A stretch of DNA of 64,000 nucleotides, taken from NCBI GenBank assembly GCA_934561485.1, contig CAKTGS010000002.1, positions 16,377-80,376 on the forward strand, written 5' to 3'. Made by a program: the position numbers and the translations under genes. Of the stretch, positions 26,231 through 35,073 are shown piece after piece; the stretch's first letter is position 1, and each line of letters starts with the position of its first letter. This DNA is from an uncultured Faecalibacterium sp. GTDB lineage: Bacteria > Bacillota > Clostridia > Oscillospirales > Ruminococcaceae. The notes below the pieces were generated by a model. It had not been told where the DNA came from. It ran no database searches and saw nothing but the letters and a program-made list of their open reading frames with translations.

Positions 26231-26259
26231 TTGACAAAACGCCCGAACTGCACTAGAAT
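26231..26259 (+). promoter_or_regulatory. SigA promoter of the MarR gene
   Basis: TTGACA (26231-26236), 17-base spacer, TAGAAT (26254-26259). Confidence 0.8.
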
Positions 26260-26326
26260 ATGTCTTATATCGAACAGTTTCATAAAAAACAGTCCGATGC
26301 AAAAACATTCTGAAGGACAAAACGCA

Positions 26327-26809
26327 ATGTGTGAAGAAAAAGCAACCGATACCTGTAAGCACAGCGACCCGCCATGGGAGGCTCCGCAGGTCATTCCGGC
26401 CCAGATCCGCCGGGTGGACAACCTGATCTTCCGCAAGATCAACCAGTTTACCCGGGCCAATGGGGTGGAGCAGGCCACGCCCATGCATGGCTGGATCATA
26501 GGCTATCTTTACGAGCACCGGGACACACCGGTGTTTCAGCGGGACATTGAGCGGGAGTTTTCCATCACCCGCTCCACGGTAACCAACATCCTGCAGCTGA
26601 TGGAACGCAAGGGCTACATCCAGCGCCAGAGCGTGCCCCAGGACGCCCGGCTGAAAAAACTGGTGCTCACCGAGGAGGGCGCGCGCTTCCATGAAAAAAG
26701 CCTTCTGTCCTTCCGGCAGACAGACGACTATGTAGCCGGTCTGCTGACCGAGGAGGAGAACGCAGAGCTGCTGCGGCTGCTGAACAAGCTGCGGGAGGCG
26801 TTGAAATAA
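26327..26809 (+). CDS. MarR family transcriptional regulator
   Basis: 160 residues; ATG 26327 follows GAAGGA at 9 bases. The winged helix is clear: FQRDIEREFSITRSTVTNILQLMERKGYIQRQSVPQDARLKKLVLTEEG covers recognition helix and wing. Helices flanking it would form the dimer interface. An N-terminal CKHSD segment holds Cys and His but no known sensor motif. It lies 140 bases upstream of a heterodimeric ABC exporter with its own promoter and a palindrome, so local control of the exporter is the natural inference. Confidence 0.92.
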   Translation: MCEEKATDTCKHSDPPWEAPQVIPAQIRRVDNLIFRKINQFTRANGVEQATPMHGWIIGYLYEHRDTPVFQRDIEREFSITRSTVTNILQLMERKGYIQRQSVPQDARLKKLVLTEEGARFHEKSLLSFRQTDDYVAGLLTEEENAELLRLLNKLREALK

Positions 26810-26879
26810 CCGCCTTTTCCGTCAAAGCGCCGAAAAAGACATTGTAAAATTAGCAATTGTGAACATTCTCTGAAACGTC

Positions 26880-26920
26880 TTGACATTTAAATTGTTTTGT
26901 ATAGAATTGTTCTGTAACAA
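26880..26920 (+). promoter_or_regulatory. ABC-exporter promoter with candidate MarR operator
   Basis: TTGACA (26880-26885), 16-base spacer, TAGAAT (26902-26907). TTGTT CTGT AACAA (26907-26920) is a 14-base dyad overlapping the -10/start region, suited to a MarR dimer. Confidence 0.65.
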
Positions 26921-26949
26921 ACAAATAAAACTCAAAGGGGGTAACTCAG

Positions 26950-28701
26950 ATGATCAAAAAGCTTGTGTCACATCTGGGCGGGTACAAGCGCGCCGCAGTT
27001 TTGACGCCGCTCTTTGCGGCTCTGGAAGCCGTGATGGATGTGCTGCTGCCCACCATCATGGCCTTTATCATTGACCAGGGCATCGAAAAGGGCGATATGA
27101 ACGCCATCATCAAGTACGGCCTGCTCACCTTCCTGGTGGCTGCCGTGGCACTGGTGCTGGGCGTGCTGGCGGGCAAGTACGCCGCCGAGGCATCCACCGG
27201 CTTTGCCGGCAACCTGCGCGATGCCATGTACGAAAATATCCAGCATTATTCCTTTTCCAACATCGACAAATTCTCCACGGCAGGCCTGGTCACCCGTATG
27301 ACCACCGATGTGACCAACGTGCAGAACGCCTTCCAGATGATCCTGCGCATGTGCGTGCGCGCCCCGGTGCATCTGGTGTTTGCCATGTTCATGGCCGTGG
27401 TCATCGGCGGCCCGCTGTCGCTGGTGTTCGTGGTGGCGGTGGCTTTTCTGGTGGCAGTGCTGGCGGCCATCATGATCCCCACCTTCCGTATTTTCGACCG
27501 GGTGTTCAAGAACTACGATAACCTCAACGCCTCGGTGCAGGAGAATGTCTCTGCCATCCGCGTGGTCAAAAGCTTCGTGCGCGAGGGCTTCGAGAACGAA
27601 AAATACACCGCCGCCTGCGAGAGCCTGTACAAGCAGTTCGTCAACGCCGAAAGCCGCCTGAGCTTCAATAACCCCGCCATGCTGGTGGCGGTGTACGGCT
27701 GCAACATCGCGCTGAGCTGGTTCGGCGCCAAGTATGTGCTGCACGGTGCCATTACCACCGGCCAGCTGAACGCCCTGTTCGGCTATATCATGAACATCCT
27801 CATGGCACTGATGATGCTGAGCATGGCCTTTGTCATGATCGCCATGTCCGCCGCCTCTGCCAAGCGTATCGTGGAAGTGCTGGACGAGACCACCGACCTG
27901 CCCCCGGCCAAGGCTCCGGTGCAGCAGGTGAAGGACGGCGGCATCGAGTTTGATCACGTTACCTTTAAGTATAAGCATGGCAGCGGCCAGCCGGTGCTCA
28001 ACGACATTACCTTCCGCATCAGGCCCGGCGAGACCCTGGGCATCATCGGCGGCACCGGCAGTGCAAAGTCCAGCCTGGTGCAGCTGATCCCCCGCCTGTA
28101 CGATGCCGAGAGCGGCACCGTAAAGGTGGGCGGCGTGGATGTGCGGGACTACAACCTGGACGTGCTGCGCCATGAGGTCTCCATGGTTCTGCAGAAGAAC
28201 GTGTTGTTCAGCGGCACCATTCTGGACAACCTGCGCTGGGGCGATGAGAACGCCAGCGAGGAAGAGTGCATCCGCGTGGCCAAGCTGGCCTGCGCCGATG
28301 AGTTCATCGAGCGCTTCCCGGACAAGTACAACACTTGGATCGAGCAGGGCGGCTCCAATGTGTCCGGCGGCCAGAAGCAGCGCCTGACCATTGCCCGCGC
28401 CCTGCTGCGCAAGCCCAAGGTGCTGATCCTGGATGACTCCACCAGCGCTGTGGATACCGCCACCGATGCCAAGATCCGCAAGGCCTTCCGGGAAGAGATC
28501 CCCGGCACCACCAAGATCATCATTGCACAGCGCATTTCCTCCGTGCAGGATGCAGACCGCATCCTGGTGCTGGACAACGGTCAGATCAACGGCCTGGGCA
28601 CCCACGAGGAACTGCTGAAAACCAATGCCATTTATCAGGAAGTTTACAACAGCCAGACCCAGGGCGGCGGCGACTTCGACAAGCAGGGAGGTGAGCAGTA
28701 A
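26950..28701 (+). CDS. ABC exporter half-transporter A (multidrug/lipid type)
   Basis: 583 residues, ATG 26950 after AAAGGGGG. Six hydrophobic segments lie in residues 15-310, then a nucleotide-binding domain. The P-loop GGTGSAKS (about residues 367-374) has Ala in place of the last Gly; the ABC signature is NVSGGQKQR, Walker B ILDDST (Asp in place of the catalytic Glu), and H-loop IAQRISS with Gln in place of His. Degenerate site residues are common in one half of heterodimeric exporters. The next gene overlaps by one base (TAATG) and carries the canonical half. No peptidase C39 domain. Confidence 0.93.
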   Translation: MIKKLVSHLGGYKRAAVLTPLFAALEAVMDVLLPTIMAFIIDQGIEKGDMNAIIKYGLLTFLVAAVALVLGVLAGKYAAEASTGFAGNLRDAMYENIQHYSFSNIDKFSTAGLVTRMTTDVTNVQNAFQMILRMCVRAPVHLVFAMFMAVVIGGPLSLVFVVAVAFLVAVLAAIMIPTFRIFDRVFKNYDNLNASVQENVSAIRVVKSFVREGFENEKYTAACESLYKQFVNAESRLSFNNPAMLVAVYGCNIALSWFGAKYVLHGAITTGQLNALFGYIMNILMALMMLSMAFVMIAMSAASAKRIVEVLDETTDLPPAKAPVQQVKDGGIEFDHVTFKYKHGSGQPVLNDITFRIRPGETLGIIGGTGSAKSSLVQLIPRLYDAESGTVKVGGVDVRDYNLDVLRHEVSMVLQKNVLFSGTILDNLRWGDENASEEECIRVAKLACADEFIERFPDKYNTWIEQGGSNVSGGQKQRLTIARALLRKPKVLILDDSTSAVDTATDAKIRKAFREEIPGTTKIIIAQRISSVQDADRILVLDNGQINGLGTHEELLKTNAIYQEVYNSQTQGGGDFDKQGGEQ

Positions 28702-30623
28702 TGGCACAGGTCAAAGAGGTAAAAGGCCCCGGCGGCCCCCGCGGCATGGGCCCCAAGCCCAAAGTGGAAAACCCGGGCCTGCTGCTCAAGCGCATCATGG
28801 GCGAAGTGTTCCGGCACTATCTGCCCCACTGCATCCTGGTGCTGGTGTGCATCGTGGTCAGCGCGCTGGCCAATGTGCAGGCCAGCCTGTTCCTGCAGAC
28901 CCTGATGGACGATTACATCGTGCCCATGACCCAGCAGCAGAACCCCGATTTTGCCCCGCTGGCAGCAGCACTGGTGCGGGTGGGCATCATCTACGTCATC
29001 GGCATTCTGGCTGCCTGGCTCAATGCCCGCACCATGGTCAACGTGACCCAGGGCACCCTGCGCAACCTGCGCATCCAGCTGTTTACCCACATGGAGAGCC
29101 TGCCCATCTCCTATTTTGACACCCATCCCCACGGCGATATCATGTCTGTGTACACCAACGATGTGGATACCCTGCGCCAGATGCTCAGCCAGAGCATCCC
29201 GCAGCTGGTGTCCAGCGTCATCACCATTGTGTCGGTGTTTGCAAGCATGTGTATGCTCAGCTGGCAGCTTACCGTGGTTACCATGCTCATGGTGGCCCTG
29301 ATGCTGTTCTGCTCCAAAAAGATCACCCAGCAGTCCGGCAAGTATTTCATCCAGCAGCAGCGGGACCTGGGCAAGGTGAACGGCTACATTGAAGAGATGA
29401 TGGAAGGCCAGAAGGTGGTCAAGGTGTTCACCCACGAGCAGAAGGCGCTGGAAGGCTTCCGGGAACTGAACAACAAGCTGAAGGACAGCGCCAACAAGGC
29501 CAACAGCTTTGCCAACATCATGATGCCCATCAATGCCCAGCTGGGCAACATCAGCTATGCCGTCTGCGCACTGGCCGGTGCGGCCATGGCGGTCAGCGGC
29601 ATCGGCGGCACCACCCTGGGCACCGTGGTGGCCTTCCTGGCGCTGAACAAGAGCTTCAACATGCCCATCAGCCAGGTGTCCATGCAGGCCAACAGCATCA
29701 TCATGGCACTGGCCGGTGCCGAGCGCATTTTCAAGATGATGGACGAACCCGGCGAGACCGATGAGGGCTACGTGACCCTGGTCAACGCCAACTACGACAA
29801 AAACGACAACCTGGTGGAGACCACCGAGCGCACCGGTATCTGGGCCTGGAAGCACCCCCACCACGATGGCACCACCACCTACCACAAACTGGAAGGCGAC
29901 ATCACCTTTACGGATGTGGACTTTGGCTATGTGCCGGGCAAGACGGTGCTGCACGACATCAACCTGTATGGCCGCCCGGGCCAGAAGATCGCCTTTGTCG
30001 GCTCCACCGGTGCCGGCAAGACCACCATCACCAACCTGATCAACCGCTTCTACGACATTCAGGAAGGCAAGATCCGGTACGATGGCATCAACATCCACAA
30101 GATCAAAAAGGCAGACCTGCGCCGCTCCCTGGGCATTGTGCTGCAGGACACCCACCTGTTCACCGGCACGGTCATGGAGAACATCCGCTACGGACGGCTG
30201 GAGGCCACCGATGAAGAGTGCATCGCCGCCGCCAAGCTGGCCAACGCCGATGGCTTTATCCGGCGTCTGCCGGAGGGTTACAACACCCTGCTCACCGGCG
30301 ATGGTGCCAACCTGTCCCAGGGTCAGCGCCAGCTGCTGGCCATTGCCCGTGCGGCCGTTGCAGACCCGCCGGTGCTGATTTTGGACGAAGCAACGTCTTC
30401 CATTGATACCCGCACCGAGGCGCTGGTGCAGCGCGGCATGGACGGCCTGATGTACGGCCGCACCAGCTTTGTCATTGCGCACCGCCTGTCCACTGTCCGC
30501 AATGCCGACTGCATCGCGGTGCTGGAGCAGGGCCGCATCATTGAGCGCGGCAGCCACGATGAGCTGATCGCCAAGAAGGGCAAGTATTACCAGCTCTACA
30601 CCGGCAATCTGGCCGAAAACTGA
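28701..30623 (+). CDS. ABC exporter half-transporter B (multidrug/lipid type)
   Basis: 640 residues. ATG overlaps the upstream TAA; GGAGGTGAGC lies before it. An N-terminal Gly/Pro-rich stretch (GPGGPRGMGPKPK) precedes six hydrophobic segments. The nucleotide-binding domain has P-loop GSTGAGKTT near residue 433, signature NLSQGQRQ, Walker B ILDEATSS and switch His in IAHRLST, all catalytically standard. An extra segment of about 40 residues (YDKNDNLVETTERTG region) separates the membrane and ATPase domains. It pairs with half-transporter A; substrate is unknown. It ends before a strong terminator and the double-glycine peptide locus. Confidence 0.94.
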   Translation: MAQVKEVKGPGGPRGMGPKPKVENPGLLLKRIMGEVFRHYLPHCILVLVCIVVSALANVQASLFLQTLMDDYIVPMTQQQNPDFAPLAAALVRVGIIYVIGILAAWLNARTMVNVTQGTLRNLRIQLFTHMESLPISYFDTHPHGDIMSVYTNDVDTLRQMLSQSIPQLVSSVITIVSVFASMCMLSWQLTVVTMLMVALMLFCSKKITQQSGKYFIQQQRDLGKVNGYIEEMMEGQKVVKVFTHEQKALEGFRELNNKLKDSANKANSFANIMMPINAQLGNISYAVCALAGAAMAVSGIGGTTLGTVVAFLALNKSFNMPISQVSMQANSIIMALAGAERIFKMMDEPGETDEGYVTLVNANYDKNDNLVETTERTGIWAWKHPHHDGTTTYHKLEGDITFTDVDFGYVPGKTVLHDINLYGRPGQKIAFVGSTGAGKTTITNLINRFYDIQEGKIRYDGINIHKIKKADLRRSLGIVLQDTHLFTGTVMENIRYGRLEATDEECIAAAKLANADGFIRRLPEGYNTLLTGDGANLSQGQRQLLAIARAAVADPPVLILDEATSSIDTRTEALVQRGMDGLMYGRTSFVIAHRLSTVRNADCIAVLEQGRIIERGSHDELIAKKGKYYQLYTGNLAEN

Positions 30624-30641
30624 GCAATTCCCTACCTCCTC

Positions 30642-30676
30642 AAGGGCGGGCGCAGCAGTGCGTCCGCCCCTTTTTT
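30642..30676 (+). terminator. Intrinsic terminator of the ABC exporter operon
   Basis: AAGGGCGGGCGCA / TGCGTCCGCCCCTT stem with six T residues. Confidence 0.9.
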
Positions 30677-30749
30677 GTGCTGGAAAAGCCCCCGGTGCGG
30701 GATGGGAAAAAGCTGCAGAACAGAAAATGATTTACAAAAATACAAATGC

Positions 30750-30779
30750 TTGACAAGAAAGTGCATCCGGCGATATAAT
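30750..30779 (+). promoter_or_regulatory. Consensus SigA promoter of the first double-glycine peptide/polysaccharide operon
   Basis: TTGACA (30750-30755), 18-base spacer, TATAAT (30774-30779); both hexamers are perfect. Confidence 0.85.
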
Positions 30780-30850
30780 CTGATGAGATATTATGGCAAA
30801 CAACGCTGTTTTTTGCACAAAAGTGCAGCAGACAAGAAAGGCGGAAGCGG

Positions 30851-31156
30851 ATGAATTATCCTGCGGAATATATTGTACTGGAAGCAGAGGAAATGACCTA
30901 TCTGGAAGGCGGCAGCATTTATACGGTCGGCCAGAAGGTATTCGATACGCTTTACAAATCATTTGCGAATAAATGCCAGACACAGTTTCTGAACAGCCTG
31001 CGCGGCATGGTGTGGAATTGCCTGCAGCAGCAGAGCCTGCAGCCGGTGGAGGAATTCGGAAAGGATTTTATAAATCTTTCCCTGGCCAAAAAGGCTACCT
31101 TCCTGTACGGCGGGTACGTTGTGGGCAAAACCACGGTTGAGCTGTGGAATGCCTGA
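30851..31156 (+). CDS. Small double-glycine-leader protein A (bacteriocin/pheromone-like)
   Basis: 101 residues, ATG 30851. Residues 1-21 end in EEMTYLEGG, the type of leader (acidic/hydrophobic pattern, L at -4, GG at -2/-1) cleaved by C39-type or related exporters. The predicted mature part is 80 residues with NSLRGMVWNCLQQQSLQPV, then a Lys/Ser stretch and a C-terminal glycine-zipper-like LYGGYVVGKTTVEL helix. The same leader and core occur in protein B at 34773. The leader residues at 1, 3, 4, 7 and 13-18 are identical between the two. It heads the polysaccharide block. No C39 protease or immunity gene is adjacent. Bacteriocin, pheromone and structural roles all remain possible. Confidence 0.7.
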   Translation: MNYPAEYIVLEAEEMTYLEGGSIYTVGQKVFDTLYKSFANKCQTQFLNSLRGMVWNCLQQQSLQPVEEFGKDFINLSLAKKATFLYGGYVVGKTTVELWNA

Positions 31157-31167
31157 CCCCCTGACCG

Positions 31168-31947
31168 ATGATGCAGAATGTAAAGCTCCTGGTGGCGATG
31201 CACAAGCCCTACGCGCTGCCGGGAGAGGAGATCTATTGCCCCATTCAGGTGGGCGGGGCGCATATTCCGGGGCTGGAGCAGGCTTTGCGGGATGACACCG
31301 GCGAAAACATTGCCGCCAAAAACAGCTCCTACTGTGAGCTGACGGCGCTGTACTGGGCCTGGAAAAACCTGGATGCGGATTACATCGGGCTGGTGCATTA
31401 CCGGCGCTACTTTGCGGGGCGGCACCCGGCGTGCAGCAAAACCGGCCGCATTGCCACCGGGGCCGAGATCGAAGCGGCACTGGAACAGGCACCGGTGATC
31501 CTGCCGCGCAAGCGGAATTACTGGATCGAGACCACCTATTCCCAATATGCCCATGCGCACCACAAAGAGGATCTGGACACGGTGCGGCAGATCCTGGCCG
31601 AGCAGTGCCCGGCCTATCTGCCGGCCTTTGCGGCGGTCATGGGCCGCACGGACGGGCACCGCTTCAACATGATGGTGATGCGCCGGGACCTGCTGGATGC
31701 CTACTGCACCTGGCTGTTTGCGGTGCTGGCCGAAGCCGAGCAGCGCATGGACATCCGGGGCTACGATGCCTACAACCGGCGGGTGTACGGTTTTCTGGGA
31801 GAGCGGCTGCTGGATGTTTGGGTGGAAACGAACCATGTGCCCTACACCGAGCTGCCTATGGTCTTTCTGGAAAACCAGCACTGGCTCAAAAAAGGCACAG
31901 CCTTTCTGCGGCGGAAGTTCCGCGGGGAACGCGCCGAGCTGCGCTGA
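31168..31947 (+). CDS. DUF4422 family glycosyltransferase-like protein
   Basis: 259 residues, starting MMQNVKLLVAMHKPY at 31168, 11 bases after the peptide stop; no clear ribosome site, so translation may be coupled. NSSYCELTALYWAWKN and DYIGLVHYRRYF are the conserved DUF4422 core found in exopolysaccharide and capsule clusters, usually considered a glycosyltransferase. RTDGHRFNMMVMRRD and a late NHVPYTELPMVFLE region also fit. It should add a sugar during repeat-unit assembly on the cytoplasmic face. Confidence 0.88.
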   Translation: MMQNVKLLVAMHKPYALPGEEIYCPIQVGGAHIPGLEQALRDDTGENIAAKNSSYCELTALYWAWKNLDADYIGLVHYRRYFAGRHPACSKTGRIATGAEIEAALEQAPVILPRKRNYWIETTYSQYAHAHHKEDLDTVRQILAEQCPAYLPAFAAVMGRTDGHRFNMMVMRRDLLDAYCTWLFAVLAEAEQRMDIRGYDAYNRRVYGFLGERLLDVWVETNHVPYTELPMVFLENQHWLKKGTAFLRRKFRGERAELR

Positions 31948-31971
31948 CCCCCGCACAAAAGAGGAGAATGC

Positions 31972-33171
31972 ATGGCTTTTTACATAGTGGGCACCCTGGT
32001 GTCCTGTATGCTGGCGGTGTGGATGCAAAAGCAGGATGCCCTGCTGCCCGGCGGGGATTCCGCCCGGCGGCGCTGGCAGAAGATCCTGCTCTGCGGCTTG
32101 CCGCTGACCCTGCTCAGTGCTATGCGCTGGGGGCCGGGCACCGACTTTTACTACACCTATCTGCCGGAGTTCCGGGCGCTGCAGTGGCTGCGGGCCGGCG
32201 GCGGGGAGCAGCTGTGTGAAGAGCTGTTCCGGCCGCTGCTGGGGTTTCTGAATCAGACGCTGGGCCTGCATAAGGAGCCGGAAGGCGTGCTGCAGTATTA
32301 TCTCAGGGTGCTGAGCAAAAGCGAGCCGGGCTACCGCGCCCTGATGGAGCTGGATGTGCTGCTGGGCGGGCAGTTCCGGGTGGTGGTTGCGGTGACCTCG
32401 GTGATCATCGGGGTCTGCGTGTTCTACGCCATTTTTACCCAGAGCACAAACCCGGTGCTGGCCATTTACCTGTATGTGGCCACCAGCAATTATTTTCTGA
32501 GCCTGAACATTGTCCGCCAGTACGTGGCCATTGCCATCGGGCTGGTGGCGCTGCAGTTTGCAAAGGAGCGGTGCCTCTGGGCGTTTCTGCTCTGCGTGGC
32601 GCTGGCCATGACCTTTCACACCACAGCGGTGCTGCTGCTGCCATGTTATTTTCTGGGCCGTGTGGAGCTGAAGCCCCGGTACGCGGTACTGCTGGTGGCA
32701 CTGACCTTTACGGGGTCCGGCGTGCTGGGCACGGCGGCGGCCTGGCTGATGCCCCGCATCGGGTTGGGGTACTATGCACGCTACCTTGGCTCCAAATGGG
32801 ACGATGGCAGGCTGGAAGTTATCCTGCTTGCCATCAACCTGTGCGTGCTGCTGTTCAGCAGCTGGTACTGGTCTGCCGCCAAAAAGCGGTGCCCCTATTT
32901 TATCCTGTGGTACAACATGACCCTGCTGGGCACGCTGGCCCTGGCTTTGTCGGGGGTGCTGCCGCTGATGAAGCGGGTGAACTACTACTACGCGGCCCCG
33001 CAGTTTTTGCTGCTGCCGGAGGTTTTGCAGGCCGAAGAGGATGCAAAGCGCCGCCGCATTTTAACGGTGCTGATCGTGCTGGCCTTTGCCGCCGAAACGA
33101 TCGTGGCCGTTGGCATTTACAACAAGAACGGTGTGCTGCCGTATCAGGTGCGCGCCGGATCAAACGGATAA
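31972..33171 (+). CDS. EpsG-like membrane protein (polysaccharide polymerase type)
   Basis: 399 residues, ATG 31972 after AGAGGAG. It is very hydrophobic with ten or more predicted membrane segments. GPGTDFYYTYLPEF near residue 45-58 and FLSLNIVRQYVAIAIGLVAL near 185-205 match the EpsG/Wzy-like family in which a conserved Arg-Gln pair follows the central membrane segment. Likely role: polymerisation of lipid-linked repeat units outside the membrane. It sits between the DUF4422 transferase and the initiating phosphoglycosyl transferase. Confidence 0.85.
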   Translation: MAFYIVGTLVSCMLAVWMQKQDALLPGGDSARRRWQKILLCGLPLTLLSAMRWGPGTDFYYTYLPEFRALQWLRAGGGEQLCEELFRPLLGFLNQTLGLHKEPEGVLQYYLRVLSKSEPGYRALMELDVLLGGQFRVVVAVTSVIIGVCVFYAIFTQSTNPVLAIYLYVATSNYFLSLNIVRQYVAIAIGLVALQFAKERCLWAFLLCVALAMTFHTTAVLLLPCYFLGRVELKPRYAVLLVALTFTGSGVLGTAAAWLMPRIGLGYYARYLGSKWDDGRLEVILLAINLCVLLFSSWYWSAAKKRCPYFILWYNMTLLGTLALALSGVLPLMKRVNYYYAAPQFLLLPEVLQAEEDAKRRRILTVLIVLAFAAETIVAVGIYNKNGVLPYQVRAGSNG

Positions 33172-33186
33172 AGGAAACAAGGAATT

Positions 33187-33819
33187 ATGTCCCAAACAGC
33201 GATCCGAACCAAACCTTTATATCTTGCAGCAAAGCGTGTGTTTGATGCAGCGGCAAGCGCCGTTGCTTTGGTAGTCCTCTCGCCGGTATTCCTGGTGGTG
33301 GCGGTGCTGATCCTGTGCGAGGACGGCCGCCCGATCCTTTACAAGCAGGAGCGCGTGGGCCGGAATGGCGTGCCGTTTCAGATGTACAAGTTCCGTACCA
33401 TGCGGGTGGATGCAGACGACCTTCTGACACCGGAGCAACGCCGGGAGTACCAGCAGGAATTCAAGCTGGAACACGACCCGCGGGTGACCCGCATCGGCCG
33501 CACGCTGCGCCTGTCCAGCCTGGATGAGCTGCCGCAGCTGCTCAATATTTTAAAGGGAGATATGAGCTTTGTGGGGCCGCGCCCCATCATTGAGAGGGAA
33601 TTTGACAACTACACGGAGGAAGAAATCCGGGAGTTCCAGAGTCTGAAGCCGGGCCTGACCGGCTACTGGCAGGCCTTTGCCCGCAACGATGCCACTTATC
33701 AGAGCGGAGAGCGGCAGACCATGGAGATGTATTACGTCCGGAATGCATCGGTGTGGCTGGATGTTCGTATTTTGTTCAAAACTGTTGATGCGGTCGTTCA
33801 TAAATCGGGTGTAAAATAA
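33187..33819 (+). CDS. Initiating sugar transferase (undecaprenyl-phosphate phosphoglycosyl transferase)
   Basis: 210 residues, ATG 33187 after AAGGA. One N-terminal membrane-inserted helix (about residues 20-45, AVALVVLSPVFLVVAVLIL) is followed by the catalytic region: YKQERVGRNGVPFQMYKFRTM, the active-site RLSSLDELPQLLNILKGDMSFVGPRP with its DE dyad, and KPGLTGYWQ. This is the short monotopic form without extra membrane domains. It transfers a hexose phosphate to undecaprenyl phosphate to start a repeat unit. It comes third in the polysaccharide block. Confidence 0.95.
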   Translation: MSQTAIRTKPLYLAAKRVFDAAASAVALVVLSPVFLVVAVLILCEDGRPILYKQERVGRNGVPFQMYKFRTMRVDADDLLTPEQRREYQQEFKLEHDPRVTRIGRTLRLSSLDELPQLLNILKGDMSFVGPRPIIEREFDNYTEEEIREFQSLKPGLTGYWQAFARNDATYQSGERQTMEMYYVRNASVWLDVRILFKTVDAVVHKSGVK

Positions 33820-33850
33820 AATCGACTACGCCAAAAAGGAAGCGGATTTT

Positions 33851-34702
33851 ATGAATGGATCTTGGAAAAAAATTCTCGCGGGGGGCTGCCTGTGCGCTGC
33901 AACGGCGGCGATCCTCTGGTGCGCCGGGGTAAACAGCAACACCGGTTTTCTGATGCGTGTGATTGACGAAACGCAGTCGCAGGTCCGGCAGGCTGTGGAA
34001 GAGGCGGCTTCCCTGGGAGCAGACTCTTCGCTGCAGGACGAGGTCGAGGAACTGGCACCGTCCGCTTCGGAGGCGGCAGGCAGCAGTGCCGCACAGCCGG
34101 AAACGCCGGAAGAGCTTGCGCAGGAAAACACGGCGGCTTCCACGGAAGAAGCCGCTTCCGGCAGTACGGCGGCCTCCGAGCCGTCCACGGCAGAGAGCAA
34201 TGCCTCCCACTCCCATGCATCCAGCGAGACCGGCAGTTCTGAGCCGTCCTCCCACCCCGCTTCCCCCGCTGCAGGCTCCTCTTCGGCGGCTGCCTCGCAG
34301 GAGGACCCGCAGGCACAGATCGATGCCCTGGTGGCGCAGCTGTACACCGTGCAGGACAAGTTTGAGCGGCAGCTGCTGGAGATCATCCGGCAGGCCCATC
34401 AGGAATATATGTCCTACCCGGCGGAGGAGCGCGGCACCGTGAAAAAGGTCACGGTGGTGCTGAGCAAGGTGGGCGACATCAGCACCATGGAGAAGCAGTG
34501 CGATGCCGAGGTGAAGCAGATCACCGATCAGATGACCACGATCCTCAAGGCGAACGATATGGACACATCCATTGTAAAGGATGTGCAAAAAACCTACAGC
34601 GACAAAAAATCTGCCCTGAAAAAGGAACTGGTGGATCAGACCTACAGCGGCGGCGATGGCAGCGGCACCTCCGGCCACTGGCTGTACGACCGCCTGGGCT
34701 GA
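33851..34702 (+). CDS. Secreted or membrane-anchored Ser/Ala/Glu-rich protein, function unknown
   Basis: 283 residues, ATG 33851 after AAGGAAG. A signal/anchor helix (residues 6-25, KILAGGCLCAATAAILW) precedes a low-complexity linker (about 45-155) of Ser, Ala, Glu and Thr. A helical C-terminal domain follows (about 158-270; QIDALVAQLYTVQDKFERQLLEIIRQA, EKQCDAEVKQITDQMTTILKAN) ending with a Gly/Ser-rich tail. The linker looks like a wall- or matrix-spanning stalk. It is within the polysaccharide block, so attachment to or control of surface polymer is inference. Confidence 0.7.
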   Translation: MNGSWKKILAGGCLCAATAAILWCAGVNSNTGFLMRVIDETQSQVRQAVEEAASLGADSSLQDEVEELAPSASEAAGSSAAQPETPEELAQENTAASTEEAASGSTAASEPSTAESNASHSHASSETGSSEPSSHPASPAAGSSSAAASQEDPQAQIDALVAQLYTVQDKFERQLLEIIRQAHQEYMSYPAEERGTVKKVTVVLSKVGDISTMEKQCDAEVKQITDQMTTILKANDMDTSIVKDVQKTYSDKKSALKKELVDQTYSGGDGSGTSGHWLYDRLG

Positions 34703-34717
34703 CCGCCCCGACACAAG

Positions 34718-34745
34718 CCGAAAATGCTGTTTGCGGACAGCATTT
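34718..34745. other. Hairpin in the leader of double-glycine protein B
   Basis: AAATGCTG ... CAGCATTT dyad between the secreted-protein stop and the next ribosome site, without a clear T-run. It may stabilise or attenuate the mRNA ahead of 34773. Confidence 0.4.
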
Positions 34746-34772
34746 CTGAGATAGAACAATGAGGTGAAGATT

Positions 34773-35057
34773 ATGGTTTATCCCTGCGTTTATACCAAGA
34801 TCCAGGAAGAAGAGATGACCTACCTTTCCGGTGGTTCTCCGCTGGATGCATTCAACTACCTGCTCGGCGACTGGTTCAAGGATATGCTGATGAGTGACAT
34901 CCGCAACACGGTGTGGAACAGCCTGCAGCAGGTCAGCCTGCAGCCGGTGGCCGATACCGGCAAAAAGATTCTGAGCTGGTCCATTCCGGCACAGGCTGCC
35001 TATGCATACGGTGCATACCGCCTGTATCAGATTATCAAACCCATCTGGAAACAGTAA
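34773..35057 (+). CDS. Small double-glycine-leader protein B (bacteriocin/pheromone-like)
   Basis: 94 residues; ATG 34773 follows GAGGTG. A GTG at 34764 is on top of the ribosome site. The leader is also 21 residues, ending EEEMTYLSGG. The predicted mature part (73 residues) begins SPLDAFNYLLGDWF and shares VWNSLQQVSLQPVADTGKK with protein A, then SIPAQAAYAYGAYRLYQIIKPIWK. It is paralogous to the 30851 protein and closes the polysaccharide block, followed by a strong terminator. As with A, no dedicated C39 exporter is in the window. Confidence 0.7.
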   Translation: MVYPCVYTKIQEEEMTYLSGGSPLDAFNYLLGDWFKDMLMSDIRNTVWNSLQQVSLQPVADTGKKILSWSIPAQAAYAYGAYRLYQIIKPIWKQ

Positions 35058-35073
35058 GGCTCCGGCCTGAACC

